Shown here: positions 16,093 to 24,860 of the stretch, one piece after another
How positions within the stretch are numbered: the first letter of the stretch is position 1
Layout of the letters: every line of letters begins with the position of its first letter
Source of the DNA: JBEEOW01 sp041191405
GTDB taxonomy: Bacteria; Bacteroidota; Bacteroidia; Cytophagales; UBA9547
DNA length: 64,000 nt
Reading direction: 5' to 3'
Assembly: GCA_041191405.1 (NCBI GenBank)
Contig: JBEEOW010000003.1
Span: 1-64,000, forward strand
The notes under the pieces: model-generated
The model's input: only the letters and a program-made list of their open reading frames with translations
Told to the model about the DNA's origin: nothing
The model's database searches: none
Translations under genes and position numbers: made by a program

Positions 16093-17184
16093 ATGACAAT
16101 TTCAGAAATAAATAATTATCTCTCTTCAAGATATATTCTTGAAAATTCATTGTATAATATACAAATTTTCAGTTTAATAGTTATACTTGGGTTTTCATTA
16201 AAACATTTTGTGTCAATTAAAATCACCAAAGTGTTTTATAAATTCTTAAGGCGATTTACCTATAATATTGATGTTGAACAGTTTTTAGAATTAATCAAAA
16301 AACCACTTGAAAATCTGTTTGCTTTATGGTTTTGCTATTTTGCTTTTAGTTTTTTAGAGTTTCCAACATTTTGGCATTTAAAACCAGCTTCAAAATTTGG
16401 TTTATTAATGTGTATCGAAAGAGGTTATCAGGTATTGGTTTTTGTAAATGCAACTTGGTTGGTATTGCGATTTATTGATTTTTGTGGAATTGTTTTTTCA
16501 CAAAGAGAAATTGAACGAAATACTAAATTACACGAGCAACTAATTCCATTTTTAAGAGAATTTGTAAAAATATTAGTGTTGATTTTTGCATGTTTTCTGT
16601 TTTTAGGAATTGTATTCGATATGAATGTAGCCTCCATTATTACCGGTTTAGGAATTGGTGGTTTGGCAGTAGCTTTGGCAGCTAAAGAGAGTTTAGAAAA
16701 CTTATTAGCTTCATTTACAATATTTTTAGATAAACCATTTGTAGTTGGAGATTTAGTTAAAATTGGTAATGTAACAGGTATTGTTGAAAAAGTAGGTTTT
16801 AGAAGTACACGCATACGAACTCTTGAAAAAAGTTTAATAACTATGCCTAATAAAAAAATGGTTGATGAAATTTTAGATAATTTAACACTTAGAAATTTGC
16901 GAAGAGTTAAATATCAAATGAATATTGCAATTGATTCAAAACCAGAACATATTGAAAAATTGGTACTAGATATTAGAGAATCATTATTAAAACATCCTGA
17001 AGTTGGGGCTGACAGTTCAATATTTTTTCAAGGTTTTAATGATTTTAATTATTCTATTCAGATTTTGTATTTTGTTGAAACCAACGATGAAAAGGTGTTT
17101 AATTATACAAAAGAAAAAATTAGTTTAGAAATATTGAAACTGGCAGAATTAAATCAAATAAAACAAGAAATGTATATTAGATAA
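16093..17184 (+). CDS. Mechanosensitive ion channel family protein (MscS-like)
   Basis: A 363-residue membrane protein. Hydrophobic segments lie near 22-40, 75-100, 112-130 and 150-175, before the pore-lining helix. The conserved MscS pore and beta-domain junction reads GLGIGGLAVALAAKESLENL and then FLDKPFVVGDLVKIG, followed by VEKVGFRSTRIRT and MPNKKMVDEIL. The C-terminal ~100 residues form the cytoplasmic alpha/beta domain. Such channels release solutes on hypo-osmotic shock, and several paralogs per genome are normal. It is a single gene preceded by a repeat tract. Confidence 0.9.
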   Translation: MTISEINNYLSSRYILENSLYNIQIFSLIVILGFSLKHFVSIKITKVFYKFLRRFTYNIDVEQFLELIKKPLENLFALWFCYFAFSFLEFPTFWHLKPASKFGLLMCIERGYQVLVFVNATWLVLRFIDFCGIVFSQREIERNTKLHEQLIPFLREFVKILVLIFACFLFLGIVFDMNVASIITGLGIGGLAVALAAKESLENLLASFTIFLDKPFVVGDLVKIGNVTGIVEKVGFRSTRIRTLEKSLITMPNKKMVDEILDNLTLRNLRRVKYQMNIAIDSKPEHIEKLVLDIRESLLKHPEVGADSSIFFQGFNDFNYSIQILYFVETNDEKVFNYTKEKISLEILKLAELNQIKQEMYIR

Positions 17185-17328
17185 GTTTTGTTAACATCAA
17201 TTTATCTCAATGTTTATTTGTTGAAATTTAAATTTTAATTAATTTATTCTTTTTCAAACCTTTAGACTTATATATTGAGTAATTTATCTTTTGTCTAAAC
17301 AAGTAATCAAAAATTAATAAGATAAATG

Positions 17329-17358
17329 TTTGATTTGATAGAATAATTTTTATTTTTG
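17329..17358 (+). promoter_or_regulatory. Promoter of the DUF2795 gene
   Basis: TTG at 17329-17331, a 19-base spacer and TATTTTTG at 17351-17358 match the Bacteroidota consensus; the leader would be about 34 bases. Confidence 0.65.
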
Positions 17359-17398
17359 CACGAATTATGTTTAACCATAAATTAATTGTTTAACAGCT

Positions 17399-17620
17399 AT
17401 GTATTGGACACTAGAACTAGCCTCATATCTTGAAGATGCTCCTTGGCCAGCAACTAAAGATGAATTAATAGATTTCGCTACCCGTACAGGTGCTCCACTT
17501 GAGGTAATTGAAAACCTTGAAGAGCTTGAAGACGATGGTCAGCCTTTTGAAAGTATTGAAGAAATTTGGCCTGATTATCCAACAAAAGACGATTTCTTAT
17601 TTAATGAAGATGAATATTAA
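17399..17620 (+). CDS. DUF2795 domain protein (small acidic protein)
   Basis: A 73-residue, strongly acidic protein opening MYWTLELASYLEDAPWPATK and closing in a WPDYPTKDDF motif and acidic tail. This short protein is highly conserved across Bacteroidota and belongs to DUF2795; its function is unknown. It has a good promoter. The ABC ATPase gene begins ten bases after its stop, suggesting joint transcription. Confidence 0.85.
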   Translation: MYWTLELASYLEDAPWPATKDELIDFATRTGAPLEVIENLEELEDDGQPFESIEEIWPDYPTKDDFLFNEDEY

Positions 17621-17630
17621 TTTTCAATAA

Positions 17631-18308
17631 TTGATACAAATCCAAAATCTAACGGCGAGTTACGGTTCAAACACCGTAATTCGCCATTTTTGTTTACAAA
17701 TTCCTACACCAAGTTTGCTAGCCATAATTGGTAACAATGGTTCAGGGAAAACTACTTTTTTAAAAGCTTTAGCTAATCTTATCCCTTTTGAAGGAGAAAT
17801 TACTTTTCCATTAAACCACAAAATAGCCTATTTAGGTCAACAGCGAAATTTACAATTTGATTTATTGGTAAAAGATATTGTTGTAATGGGGCGATTTAAT
17901 GCTTCTAAACTACAACATAATTATACCCAAACCGATTACGATTTAGCCTTTCAAGCCTTACAATCTTTTGGTTTGGAACATACTTTTGAAAAACCAATGA
18001 ACAGCCTTTCTGGCGGGATGCAACAATTGGTTTGGTTTGCACAAATTGCAGTTCGTGAAGCAAATGTAATTATTCTGGACGAACCGCTTCAAAATTTAGA
18101 TTTGTATAACAAAAATGTATTAATGCAAATTTTACATCAATGGGTTTATACTGAAAATAAAACAGTTATATTTTCAACACATGATATTGATTTGCTACAT
18201 GAGCATCAATCAATGCTTTTAAACTTTTCTTCTAATTCAAAAACAATTCAAGCATCAAGTACCGAACTCATTGAAAGTCATAAAAATATCCTTTTACATA
18301 GAATTTAG
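17631..18308 (+). CDS. ABC transporter ATP-binding protein (metal/siderophore-type), TTG start
   Basis: A 225-residue ATPase. Walker A is GNNGSGKT at 34-41, the Q loop lies near 70, the signature LSGGM is at 126-130, and Walker B VIILDEP is at 146-152. The D-loop and H-loop (STHDIDLL) are present. The start is TTG at 17631: an in-frame stop is immediately upstream and the next Met comes after Walker A, so no ATG start can make a functional domain. The domain resembles FecE/ZnuC-like subunits, but no permease or binding-protein gene is adjacent, so its transport partner is unknown. Confidence 0.85.
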   Translation: MIQIQNLTASYGSNTVIRHFCLQIPTPSLLAIIGNNGSGKTTFLKALANLIPFEGEITFPLNHKIAYLGQQRNLQFDLLVKDIVVMGRFNASKLQHNYTQTDYDLAFQALQSFGLEHTFEKPMNSLSGGMQQLVWFAQIAVREANVIILDEPLQNLDLYNKNVLMQILHQWVYTENKTVIFSTHDIDLLHEHQSMLLNFSSNSKTIQASSTELIESHKNILLHRI

Positions 18309-18444
18309 TATTTTAAAATCTAAATAATTGATGTTTCAGGCTTTAATACTTTAGTTATTCTCAATTTTAATAGTTTTTTTGAAACAAATTATTGATTTTT
18401 GTCTGATTATAGAAAATCAAACTTATATGTTCTTGTAATTAATT

Positions 18445-18580
18445 TAAACACATAGGGACATAGAAATATTAAATTTGATTTAATAAAGATTGAAAAATCT
18501 ATGTAAGATAGTAAACATAGAAAAATCAATTCTTGATTTTTAAGCCAACAAGAAAACCTATGTTTCTATGTGGTTTAAAA
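18445..18580. repeat. Intergenic element with imperfect inverted ends (CACATAG / CTATGTG)
   Basis: In the 348-base spacer between the ABC and bactofilin genes, TTAAACACATAGGGACATAG-like sequence at 18444-18467 faces CTATGTTTCTATGTGGTTTA at 18558-18577 in inverted orientation. Between them are further CTATG/CATAG words and a perfect 9-base hairpin (18521-18529 with 18533-18541). No gene was found in the spacer. It has the look of a dispersed, non-coding Bacteroidota repeat. Confidence 0.5.
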
Positions 18581-18656
18581 TGCTATAATTCATTTATATT
18601 TCAATTGTGGTTAAATGAAAACTATTTAATACACAATTAATTAGTATTTAGAAAGT

Positions 18657-19031
18657 ATGTTTTCAGGAAAAGAATCAAAAAAAGAGCTTGAAGAATTAAT
18701 AAACGCAAGCACAACCATTGGTAAAGGAACCGTTATCGACGGAAATTTAACTACCGTAGGCAATATCAGAATCGAAGGCAATATCACAGGTAATATTTCA
18801 TCGCAAGCAAAAATATCAATTGGAGATTCTGCAATTATTAAAGGAGATATTGAAGTACAAAATGCAGAAATAGCTGGTAATATCACAGGCAATTTAACTG
18901 TAAAAGAATTGTTAATTTTAAAAGCAACCGCAGAAGTAACAGGAAATGTAATTTGCGATAAACTTGCAGTTGAAAACGGTGCCAAATTAAACGGTACTTA
19001 CACCATGCAAAATTCTACAACCAGTAAATAA
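18657..19031 (+). CDS. Bactofilin family cytoskeletal protein
   Basis: A 124-residue protein with a central right-handed beta-helix. From about residue 20 it repeats a pattern with glycine at turns: GTVIDGNLTTVGNIRIEGNI, TGNISSQAKISIGDSA, IKGDIEVQNAEIAGNI, TGNLTVKELLILKA and so on. Bactofilins polymerise without nucleotides into membrane-associated filaments involved in cell shape and wall placement. Its stop overlaps the next start by one base (TAATG), linking it to the ATP synthase operon; this arrangement is seen in other Bacteroidota. Confidence 0.88.
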   Translation: MFSGKESKKELEELINASTTIGKGTVIDGNLTTVGNIRIEGNITGNISSQAKISIGDSAIIKGDIEVQNAEIAGNITGNLTVKELLILKATAEVTGNVICDKLAVENGAKLNGTYTMQNSTTSK

Positions 19032-19249
19032 TGTCAAACACACCAAAACGAAATAAGTTACTTGTATTTATGGGTTTGGGCTTTCAAATGATAGCCACAA
19101 TTGCTGTATTAGGTTGGCTTGGAAGTTTTGTTGACACAAAAATCACGAATAAATATTCAGCATTTACTTTAGTTGGTTTGTTGGTTGGTGTATTTACATC
19201 ATTATATATGTTGCTATCGCAATTAAAAAAAGTTAATAATGAAAAATAA
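19031..19249 (+). CDS. AtpZ/AtpI-family small membrane protein
   Basis: A 72-residue protein with two hydrophobic helices (about 10-31 and 42-62) separated by a short polar loop DTKITNKY. The size and layout fit the AtpZ/AtpI family encoded at the front of F-type ATP synthase operons, which helps assemble the c-ring. It overlaps bactofilin by one base and the following gene by eleven. Confidence 0.75.
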   Translation: MSNTPKRNKLLVFMGLGFQMIATIAVLGWLGSFVDTKITNKYSAFTLVGLLVGVFTSLYMLLSQLKKVNNEK

Positions 19250-19634
19250 TTCATATCTAGTTAAGCTTACTGCACTTTCGTTAGTTTTTATGGTATTAAC
19301 TTTACTAGCTCGCAAAATTGAACCAATTGCAAGTTATGTTGATAAATATAATGAGATTACAGTTTTATACATGACATTGTTGGCGATAGTGAGTAGTTAT
19401 TTTCATAAAAAGGCAATTTCTACTGGCGACCCACACGATATGTATAACTTTAATATGTTAGCATCAACAGTAAGATTGCTTTCTGGAGGCGCTTATATGT
19501 TCCTTTACTTCTTTATAGTGAAAGAAAAACTTGGAATATTTATATTGAATTTCTTTATTTTATATTTTAGCTATACAATATTTGAAATTAAAACCTTATT
19601 TTCTAAATTGCAGACCCAATCGAAAAAAGATTAG
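19239..19634 (+). CDS. Four-helix membrane protein of the atp operon (AtpI-like or unknown)
   Basis: A 131-residue protein with hydrophobic segments near 8-22, 40-56, 74-93 and 98-120. It lies between the AtpZ-like gene (11-base overlap) and atpB (5-base gap). Position and topology suggest the ATP synthase I-subunit role found at this site in other bacteria, but I see no decisive motif; it is best treated as a conserved operon membrane protein. Confidence 0.65.
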   Translation: MKNNSYLVKLTALSLVFMVLTLLARKIEPIASYVDKYNEITVLYMTLLAIVSSYFHKKAISTGDPHDMYNFNMLASTVRLLSGGAYMFLYFFIVKEKLGIFILNFFILYFSYTIFEIKTLFSKLQTQSKKD

Positions 19635-19639
19635 TAGAA

Positions 19640-20767
19640 ATGTGTAGAGAAAACAACTCGATGTACCAAATTTTAAAGTCAACGTTCACGCTATTAATAG
19701 CAATATTAGGTTTCTCGTTTGCTTCATTTGCAAATGGTCATGAAGAAAGTCATGGTGCTGATTCAACCGAAGAGTTTAATGCAACAGAGATGATTCTTCA
19801 TCACATTGCTGATTCTCACGAGTGGCATATTGCTACCATTGGCGAATCTCACGTAACAATTCCTTTGCCAGTAATTTTATATTATAACATTGATGGTAAA
19901 ACAGGTTGGGAGTTTTTCTTGTCTTCTCAATTTCACGCACAAGGTTTTACACACGAAGGTGACCACAGAGCAGAAAGTTTACCAGTTGATGGTTTTAAAT
20001 TAGATCATCATGACCATATTTATTATGAAAAAGATGGTAAACCATACACAGGAGCTCAAATTATAGATTTATCTATCACTAAAAATGCAGCTTCTATCTT
20101 ATTATCAGCAGTAATCTTGTTATTTATATTCTTCTCAGTAGCAGGTGGTTTCAAAAAGAATCAAGGTCGTGCTCCAAAAGGAATTCAATCATTCTTTGAG
20201 CCGTTGGTTATTTTTGTTAGAGACCAAATAGCTATTCCTAATATTGGTGAAAAACACTATTTACGTTTTATGCCATATTTGTTAACAGTGTTTTTCTTTA
20301 TTTGGGTAAATAACTTATTAGGTTTAATGCCATCAGGAGCAAATGCTTCAGGTAATATTGCATTAACATTAACATTAGCTGTATTTACTGCAATTGTTAC
20401 TAACATCTCAGGAAATAAAGATTATTGGATTCACATTTTATGGACTCCAGGTGTGCCACTTCCTTTAAGAGTTATCTTATTGCCAGTTGAAGTTCTTGGT
20501 ATATTTATCAAACCTACAGCATTAACATTGCGTTTGTTTGCTAACATTACAGCTGGTCACATCATTATCTTAAGTATTGTAAGTTTAATTTTCATATTCA
20601 AAAATTCATTAGTTGCAATAGCATCTGTGCCATTTGCAACAGTAATGAACATCATGGAGTTTGGTGTTGCAGCATTACAAGCATATGTATTTACGTTGTT
20701 GTCAGCGTTGTACATTGGTACTGCAGTAGCAGAGCACTCACATGGTCATGATGAGCATCATCATTAA
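19640..20767 (+). CDS. atpB: ATP synthase F0 subunit a
   Basis: A 375-residue protein, longer than the E. coli subunit because of a Bacteroidota-type N-terminal extension with a signal-like helix and a His-rich stretch (residues 35-150). The core shows several transmembrane helices, including LRLFANITAGHIIIL, with the essential arginine of the proton path. The tail is His-rich (HSHGHDEHHH). The frame allows ATG at 19640 or 19661; the later one begins directly with the signal-like sequence and may be the true start. It forms the proton half-channels next to the c-ring. Confidence 0.92.
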   Translation: MCRENNSMYQILKSTFTLLIAILGFSFASFANGHEESHGADSTEEFNATEMILHHIADSHEWHIATIGESHVTIPLPVILYYNIDGKTGWEFFLSSQFHAQGFTHEGDHRAESLPVDGFKLDHHDHIYYEKDGKPYTGAQIIDLSITKNAASILLSAVILLFIFFSVAGGFKKNQGRAPKGIQSFFEPLVIFVRDQIAIPNIGEKHYLRFMPYLLTVFFFIWVNNLLGLMPSGANASGNIALTLTLAVFTAIVTNISGNKDYWIHILWTPGVPLPLRVILLPVEVLGIFIKPTALTLRLFANITAGHIIILSIVSLIFIFKNSLVAIASVPFATVMNIMEFGVAALQAYVFTLLSALYIGTAVAEHSHGHDEHHH

Positions 20768-20835
20768 TACTTGGAATTAGGAACTCAATTCAATCAATAA
20801 ATTAAATTCAATCGTTCAACTTTAACTTATAACAA

Positions 20836-21078
20836 ATGTTATCTTCATTATTACTTGAAATTACTGGAAGTGTTTCTGCAATTGGCGCTGGTTTAGGTGC
20901 TGGTATCGCTGTATTTGGTGCTGGTTTCGGTATCGGTAAAATCGGTAGTTCAGCTATGGAATCTATGGCTCGTCAACCAGAAGTTGCTGACAAAGTACAA
21001 ACTGGTATGATCATCGCTTCAGCTCTTATCGAGGGTGCTGCGCTTTTCGCTATTGCAGTTTGTTTCATAAAAGGGTAA
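20836..21078 (+). CDS. atpE: ATP synthase F0 subunit c
   Basis: An 80-residue proteolipid with two membrane helices. The first carries the glycine pattern GAGLGAGIAVFGAGFGIG, the loop ARQPE links them, and the second contains the ion-carrying E66 in ALIEGAAL. E66 is followed by Gly and the first helix has no Gln at the sodium-ligand position, so protons rather than sodium are the likely coupling ion. A strong hairpin follows the gene. Confidence 0.95.
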   Translation: MLSSLLLEITGSVSAIGAGLGAGIAVFGAGFGIGKIGSSAMESMARQPEVADKVQTGMIIASALIEGAALFAIAVCFIKG

Positions 21079-21084
21079 TAAATT

Positions 21085-21126
21085 GTATGTCTTGCAGAAA
21101 CGTTATTTTTGCAAGACATACTTTTT
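21085..21126 (+). terminator. Intercistronic hairpin between atpE and atpF
   Basis: Perfect 12-base arms 21085-21096 and 21110-21121 followed by CTTTTTAT. It could terminate part of the transcripts or protect the upstream RNA, raising subunit c output relative to atpF. Confidence 0.75.
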
Positions 21127-21166
21127 ATATTTAAACTAACTCAGTTTACCTTTAAAGCAAAAAACT

Positions 21167-21661
21167 ATGAATTTAATTACACCAGCTCTTGGTCTTATAT
21201 TCTGGACATCATTAACCTTTATTGGTCTTCTATTAATTCTTTCTAAGTTCGCTTGGAAACCAATTTTAGCAGCCCTTAAAGAGCGTGAAAGTTCTATTGA
21301 AAATGCCCTTAAAGCAGCAGAAGCAGCAAAATTACAAATGTCTCAGTTACAAGCTGAGAATGAGAAATTACTTGCTGAGGCTCGTGCTGAAAGAGATAGT
21401 ATATTAAAAGCTGCTAATGCTGCATCAGTTCAAATAATTGAAGAAGCAAAAGTTAAAGCTGAAAAAGAAGGTAGCAAATTGCTAGAATCGGCAAAAGCTG
21501 CAATCAATACAGAGAAAAAAGCTGCATTAACTGAAATTAAAAGTTTAGCAGGAAGTATTTCAGTAGAAATTGCTGAAAAACTTATCAAAAGAGAATTAAA
21601 AGATCAAGCTGCTCAAGATGAGTTTGTGAAATCTTGTATTAAAGAACTTAACCTGAACTAA
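21167..21661 (+). CDS. atpF: ATP synthase F0 subunit b
   Basis: A 164-residue protein with one N-terminal membrane helix (about 5-27) and a long charged, Ala-rich coiled coil (35-140). The ending resembles b subunits that dock on the delta subunit. It forms the peripheral stalk. The next gene, atpH, starts five bases later. Confidence 0.93.
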   Translation: MNLITPALGLIFWTSLTFIGLLLILSKFAWKPILAALKERESSIENALKAAEAAKLQMSQLQAENEKLLAEARAERDSILKAANAASVQIIEEAKVKAEKEGSKLLESAKAAINTEKKAALTEIKSLAGSISVEIAEKLIKRELKDQAAQDEFVKSCIKELNLN

Positions 21662-21666
21662 TATAA

Positions 21667-22224
21667 ATGTCAGATTTACGTGTAGCCTCAAGGTACGCCA
21701 AGTCGGTAATTGACCTAACCTTGGAGCGTGGAAACTTAGATAAGGTACACGCTGACTTTCTTTGTTTTCTCAATACTGTTAATGACAGTAATGAGCTTTC
21801 ATTGTTACTTCAAAGCCCAATTGTTAAAGGCGATAAAAAAATCAATGTATTAAAAGCAATCTTTGCTTCTACATTTGATAATTTAACGATTGAATTTTTG
21901 TCAATTGTAACAAGGAAAGGAAGAGAAGCGTTGCTATTGTCTATCGCAAAAGCATTTATAGCTCAGTATAACACAATTAAAGGTATTATTGAAGTAGAAA
22001 TCACTTCAGCGGCTCCTCTTTCAAGTGAAAGCAGAGCTTCTTTTGTTTCTGCGGTATCAGCGTCAACAGGTAAAACTGTTACTTTGATAGAAAAAGTAAA
22101 ACCATCATTAATTGGAGGTTATATTTTAAAGCTTGATGACAAACAGATTGATGAATCTATTCAATCTAAGTTATCAGGTATTCAATTGAAATTTAGTTCT
22201 AATCCATATATATCTAAATTATAA
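21667..22224 (+). CDS. atpH: ATP synthase F1 subunit delta
   Basis: A 185-residue protein with the family start VASRYAKSVIDLTLERG and the C-terminal core ASTGKTVTLIEKVKPSLIGGYILKLDD followed by SIQSKLSGIQ. It links the peripheral stalk to the alpha/beta head. Two bases separate it from atpA. Confidence 0.93.
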   Translation: MSDLRVASRYAKSVIDLTLERGNLDKVHADFLCFLNTVNDSNELSLLLQSPIVKGDKKINVLKAIFASTFDNLTIEFLSIVTRKGREALLLSIAKAFIAQYNTIKGIIEVEITSAAPLSSESRASFVSAVSASTGKTVTLIEKVKPSLIGGYILKLDDKQIDESIQSKLSGIQLKFSSNPYISKL

Positions 22225-22226
22225 TT

Positions 22227-23807
22227 ATGGCATCTGTAAGACCCGATGAGGTTTCTGCGATATTAAGAGAACAACTATCAGGAGTGAAAACTCAAGCTGA
22301 ACTAGAAGAAGTTGGAACAGTACTTCAAGTAGGTGATGGTGTTGCTCGTATTTTTGGTTTAACCAAAGTTCAATCAGGTGAGTTAATTGAGTTTGCTAAC
22401 GGAACTCAAGCACTTGCGATGAACTTAGAAGAAGACAATGTTGGTGTGGTTATTTTGGGTGATTCATCTACTGTAAAAGAAGGTGACACTGCAAAACGTA
22501 CTAAAAAAATTGCTTCTGTTAAAGTAGGAGAAGGTTTATTAGGCCGTGTAGTTAACACACTTGGTCAACCAATAGATGGTAAAGGTGATTTCCCTGGTAC
22601 ATTATATGAAATGCCAATTGAGCGTAAAGCTCCTGGTGTTATCTATCGTCAGCCAGTAACTGAGCCATTACAAACTGGTATCAAAGCTATTGATGCTATG
22701 ATTCCAATCGGACGTGGACAACGTGAGTTAATCATCGGTGACCGTCAGACTGGTAAATCTGCAGTAGCAATTGATACTATTATCAATCAAAAAGAGTTTT
22801 ATGATCGTGGCGAGCCTGTATATTGTATATATGTAGCTGTTGGTCAAAAAGCTTCAACTGTTGCTCTTGTAGTAAGTCAACTTGAAAAAGCTGGTGCTTT
22901 ACCATATACAGTTATTGTTTGTGCTTCTGCATCTGATCCAGCTCCATTACAATTCTATGCTCCATTTACTGGTGCTGCAATTGGTGAGTATTTCAGAGAT
23001 ACAGGACGCCCAGCTTTAGTAATTTATGATGACCTTTCTAAACAAGCAGTAGCTTATCGTGAGGTATCTTTATTACTTCGTCGTCCTCCAGGACGTGAGG
23101 CTTATCCAGGTGACGTTTTCTATCTTCACTCTCGTTTATTAGAGCGTGCTGCTAAAGTAAACTCTTCTGATGAGATTGCTAGCCAAATGAATGATTTACC
23201 AGAGTCATTAAAAGGAGTAGTTAAAGGTGGTGGTTCTTTAACTGCTTTACCAATTATCGAAACTCAAGCTGGTGACGTTTCTGCTTATATCCCAACTAAC
23301 GTAATTTCTATTACTGATGGTCAGATATTCCTTGAAACTAACTTGTTTAACTCAGGTATCCGTCCAGCTATCAACGTAGGTATTTCGGTATCTCGTGTAG
23401 GAGGTAACGCACAAATCAAATCAATGAAAAAAGTGGCTGGTACACTTAAGTTAGATCAAGCACAATTCAGAGAGTTAGAGGCATTTGCTAAATTCGGTTC
23501 TGACCTTGATGCTTCAACTAAATTAATCATTGAGCGTGGTAAACGTAACTTAGAGATATTAAAACAAGCACAATATTCACCAGTTTCTGTTGAATTGCAA
23601 GTTGCAGTTATCTACTTAGCTACAAACGGTTTATTAGATGCAGTTCCTGTAAATAGAGTAAGAGAGTTTGAAGTAGCATACGGTGCCGTATTATCTGCTC
23701 AACACAAAGATACTCTTGCAGCAATTAAAGCTGGTAAAATTGATGATTCAGTAACTTCGGTACTTAAAACAGTATCAAAAGAAGTAGCTGCTCAATACAA
23801 AGCATAA
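22227..23807 (+). CDS. atpA: ATP synthase F1 subunit alpha
   Basis: A 526-residue subunit with the P-loop GDRQTGKSA near residue 170 and the ATP synthase alpha/beta signature near 370 (PAINVGISVSRVGG). The N-terminal beta barrel begins around residue 25. It provides the non-catalytic nucleotide sites of F1. The usual beta and epsilon genes are not in this operon. Confidence 0.96.
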   Translation: MASVRPDEVSAILREQLSGVKTQAELEEVGTVLQVGDGVARIFGLTKVQSGELIEFANGTQALAMNLEEDNVGVVILGDSSTVKEGDTAKRTKKIASVKVGEGLLGRVVNTLGQPIDGKGDFPGTLYEMPIERKAPGVIYRQPVTEPLQTGIKAIDAMIPIGRGQRELIIGDRQTGKSAVAIDTIINQKEFYDRGEPVYCIYVAVGQKASTVALVVSQLEKAGALPYTVIVCASASDPAPLQFYAPFTGAAIGEYFRDTGRPALVIYDDLSKQAVAYREVSLLLRRPPGREAYPGDVFYLHSRLLERAAKVNSSDEIASQMNDLPESLKGVVKGGGSLTALPIIETQAGDVSAYIPTNVISITDGQIFLETNLFNSGIRPAINVGISVSRVGGNAQIKSMKKVAGTLKLDQAQFRELEAFAKFGSDLDASTKLIIERGKRNLEILKQAQYSPVSVELQVAVIYLATNGLLDAVPVNRVREFEVAYGAVLSAQHKDTLAAIKAGKIDDSVTSVLKTVSKEVAAQYKA

Positions 23808-23828
23808 TTAGTTTCCTGATATATACTG

Positions 23829-23856
23829 AAAGGGCAAGTCAAATTGCCCTTTTTTC
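23829..23856 (+). terminator. Terminator-like hairpin between atpA and atpG
   Basis: Nine-base perfect arms AAAGGGCAA (23829-23837) and TTGCCCTTT (23844-23852) followed by T residues, in the 62-base atpA-atpG gap. It would reduce read-through into atpG. Confidence 0.75.
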
Positions 23857-23869
23857 TGTAATATAACCT

Positions 23870-24748
23870 ATGCCAAGTTTAAAAGAAGTCAGAAACAGAA
23901 TTACTTCTGTAAACTCAACTCAGCAAATTACCAAAGCCATGAAAATGGTTGCGGCTGCTAAATTGAGAAAATCACAAGAAGCAATTATTCAATTACGTCC
24001 ATACTCACAAAAATTATCTGGTATTATTGCCAATGTTTCTTCTGCAAAAGACGAATCATTTAGCAATCCTTACGCTGTAAAGCGTGATGAGAACAAAGTA
24101 CTGGTAATAGTTGTAACTTCGGATAGAGGTTTGTGTGGTGGTTTTAATACTAATATTTTCAAAGCTGTAAATCAGTTAATTGAAAATAAATATGCTTCTC
24201 AACATGCAAAAGGTAATCTTTCTTTTTTAACAATTGGTAAAAAAGGAAATGAATATCTTTTAAAAAGAGGTTATAATGTAGATAGTAGATTCTTTACTTT
24301 ATTTGGAAAATTATCATTTGAAAACACTAGAGAAATTGCAGAAACTGTAATGGCTTCTTTTGTAAATGGTGATTATGATAAAGTAGAAGTTGTGTATAAC
24401 GAGTTTAAAAACGTTGCAACACAAATTGTTCAAACAGAACAGTTTTTACCAATCGCAGAAAGTACTCAAACTTCAGCTGCATCTGATGTAGAATATATTT
24501 ATGAGCCTTCAAAAATTGAAATTTTAACTGATTTATTACCTAAATCATTAAAAATTCAGTTATACAAAGCTGTGCTTGACTCGGCAGCATCTGAAAATGG
24601 TGCAAGGATGACAGCAATGGATAAAGCTACTGAAAATGCTGGAGAATTATTAAAAGCATTGAAACTTACTTATAACCGTTCACGTCAGGCGGCAATTACT
24701 AAAGAGATTTTAGAGATTGTTGGTGGTGCTGAAGCGCTTAGTAAATAA
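23870..24748 (+). CDS. atpG: ATP synthase F1 subunit gamma
   Basis: A 292-residue protein with the N-terminal helix RNRITSVNSTQQITKAMKMV and the C-terminal helix GARMTAMDKATENAGELL, the two parts of the central coiled-coil shaft. The middle domain includes VTSDRGLCGGFN. It is the last ATP synthase gene here and is followed by a strong terminator. Confidence 0.95.
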   Translation: MPSLKEVRNRITSVNSTQQITKAMKMVAAAKLRKSQEAIIQLRPYSQKLSGIIANVSSAKDESFSNPYAVKRDENKVLVIVVTSDRGLCGGFNTNIFKAVNQLIENKYASQHAKGNLSFLTIGKKGNEYLLKRGYNVDSRFFTLFGKLSFENTREIAETVMASFVNGDYDKVEVVYNEFKNVATQIVQTEQFLPIAESTQTSAASDVEYIYEPSKIEILTDLLPKSLKIQLYKAVLDSAASENGARMTAMDKATENAGELLKALKLTYNRSRQAAITKEILEIVGGAEALSK

Positions 24749-24770
24749 GATTTTATATAGTTTAAAATAC

Positions 24771-24803
24771 AAAAAGGCTACTCGTAAGGGTAGCCTTTTT
24801 TGT
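24771..24803 (+). terminator. Terminator of the atp operon
   Basis: Perfect ten-base arms AAAAAGGCTA (24771-24780) and TAGCCTTTTT (24791-24800) with a T run. Confidence 0.88.
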
Positions 24804-24825
24804 TTAATTGATAACTTGTTGATAT

Positions 24826-24846
24826 AAAGTAGTCTTTGACTACTTT
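24826..24846. repeat. Short perfect hairpin
   Basis: Arms AAAGTAGTC (24826-24834) and GACTACTTT (24838-24846) around TTT. It is the first of three palindromic features in the 227-base gap between atpG and the LRR gene; no gene lies here. Confidence 0.5.
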
Positions 24847-24860
24847 TCATTATTTAATCC

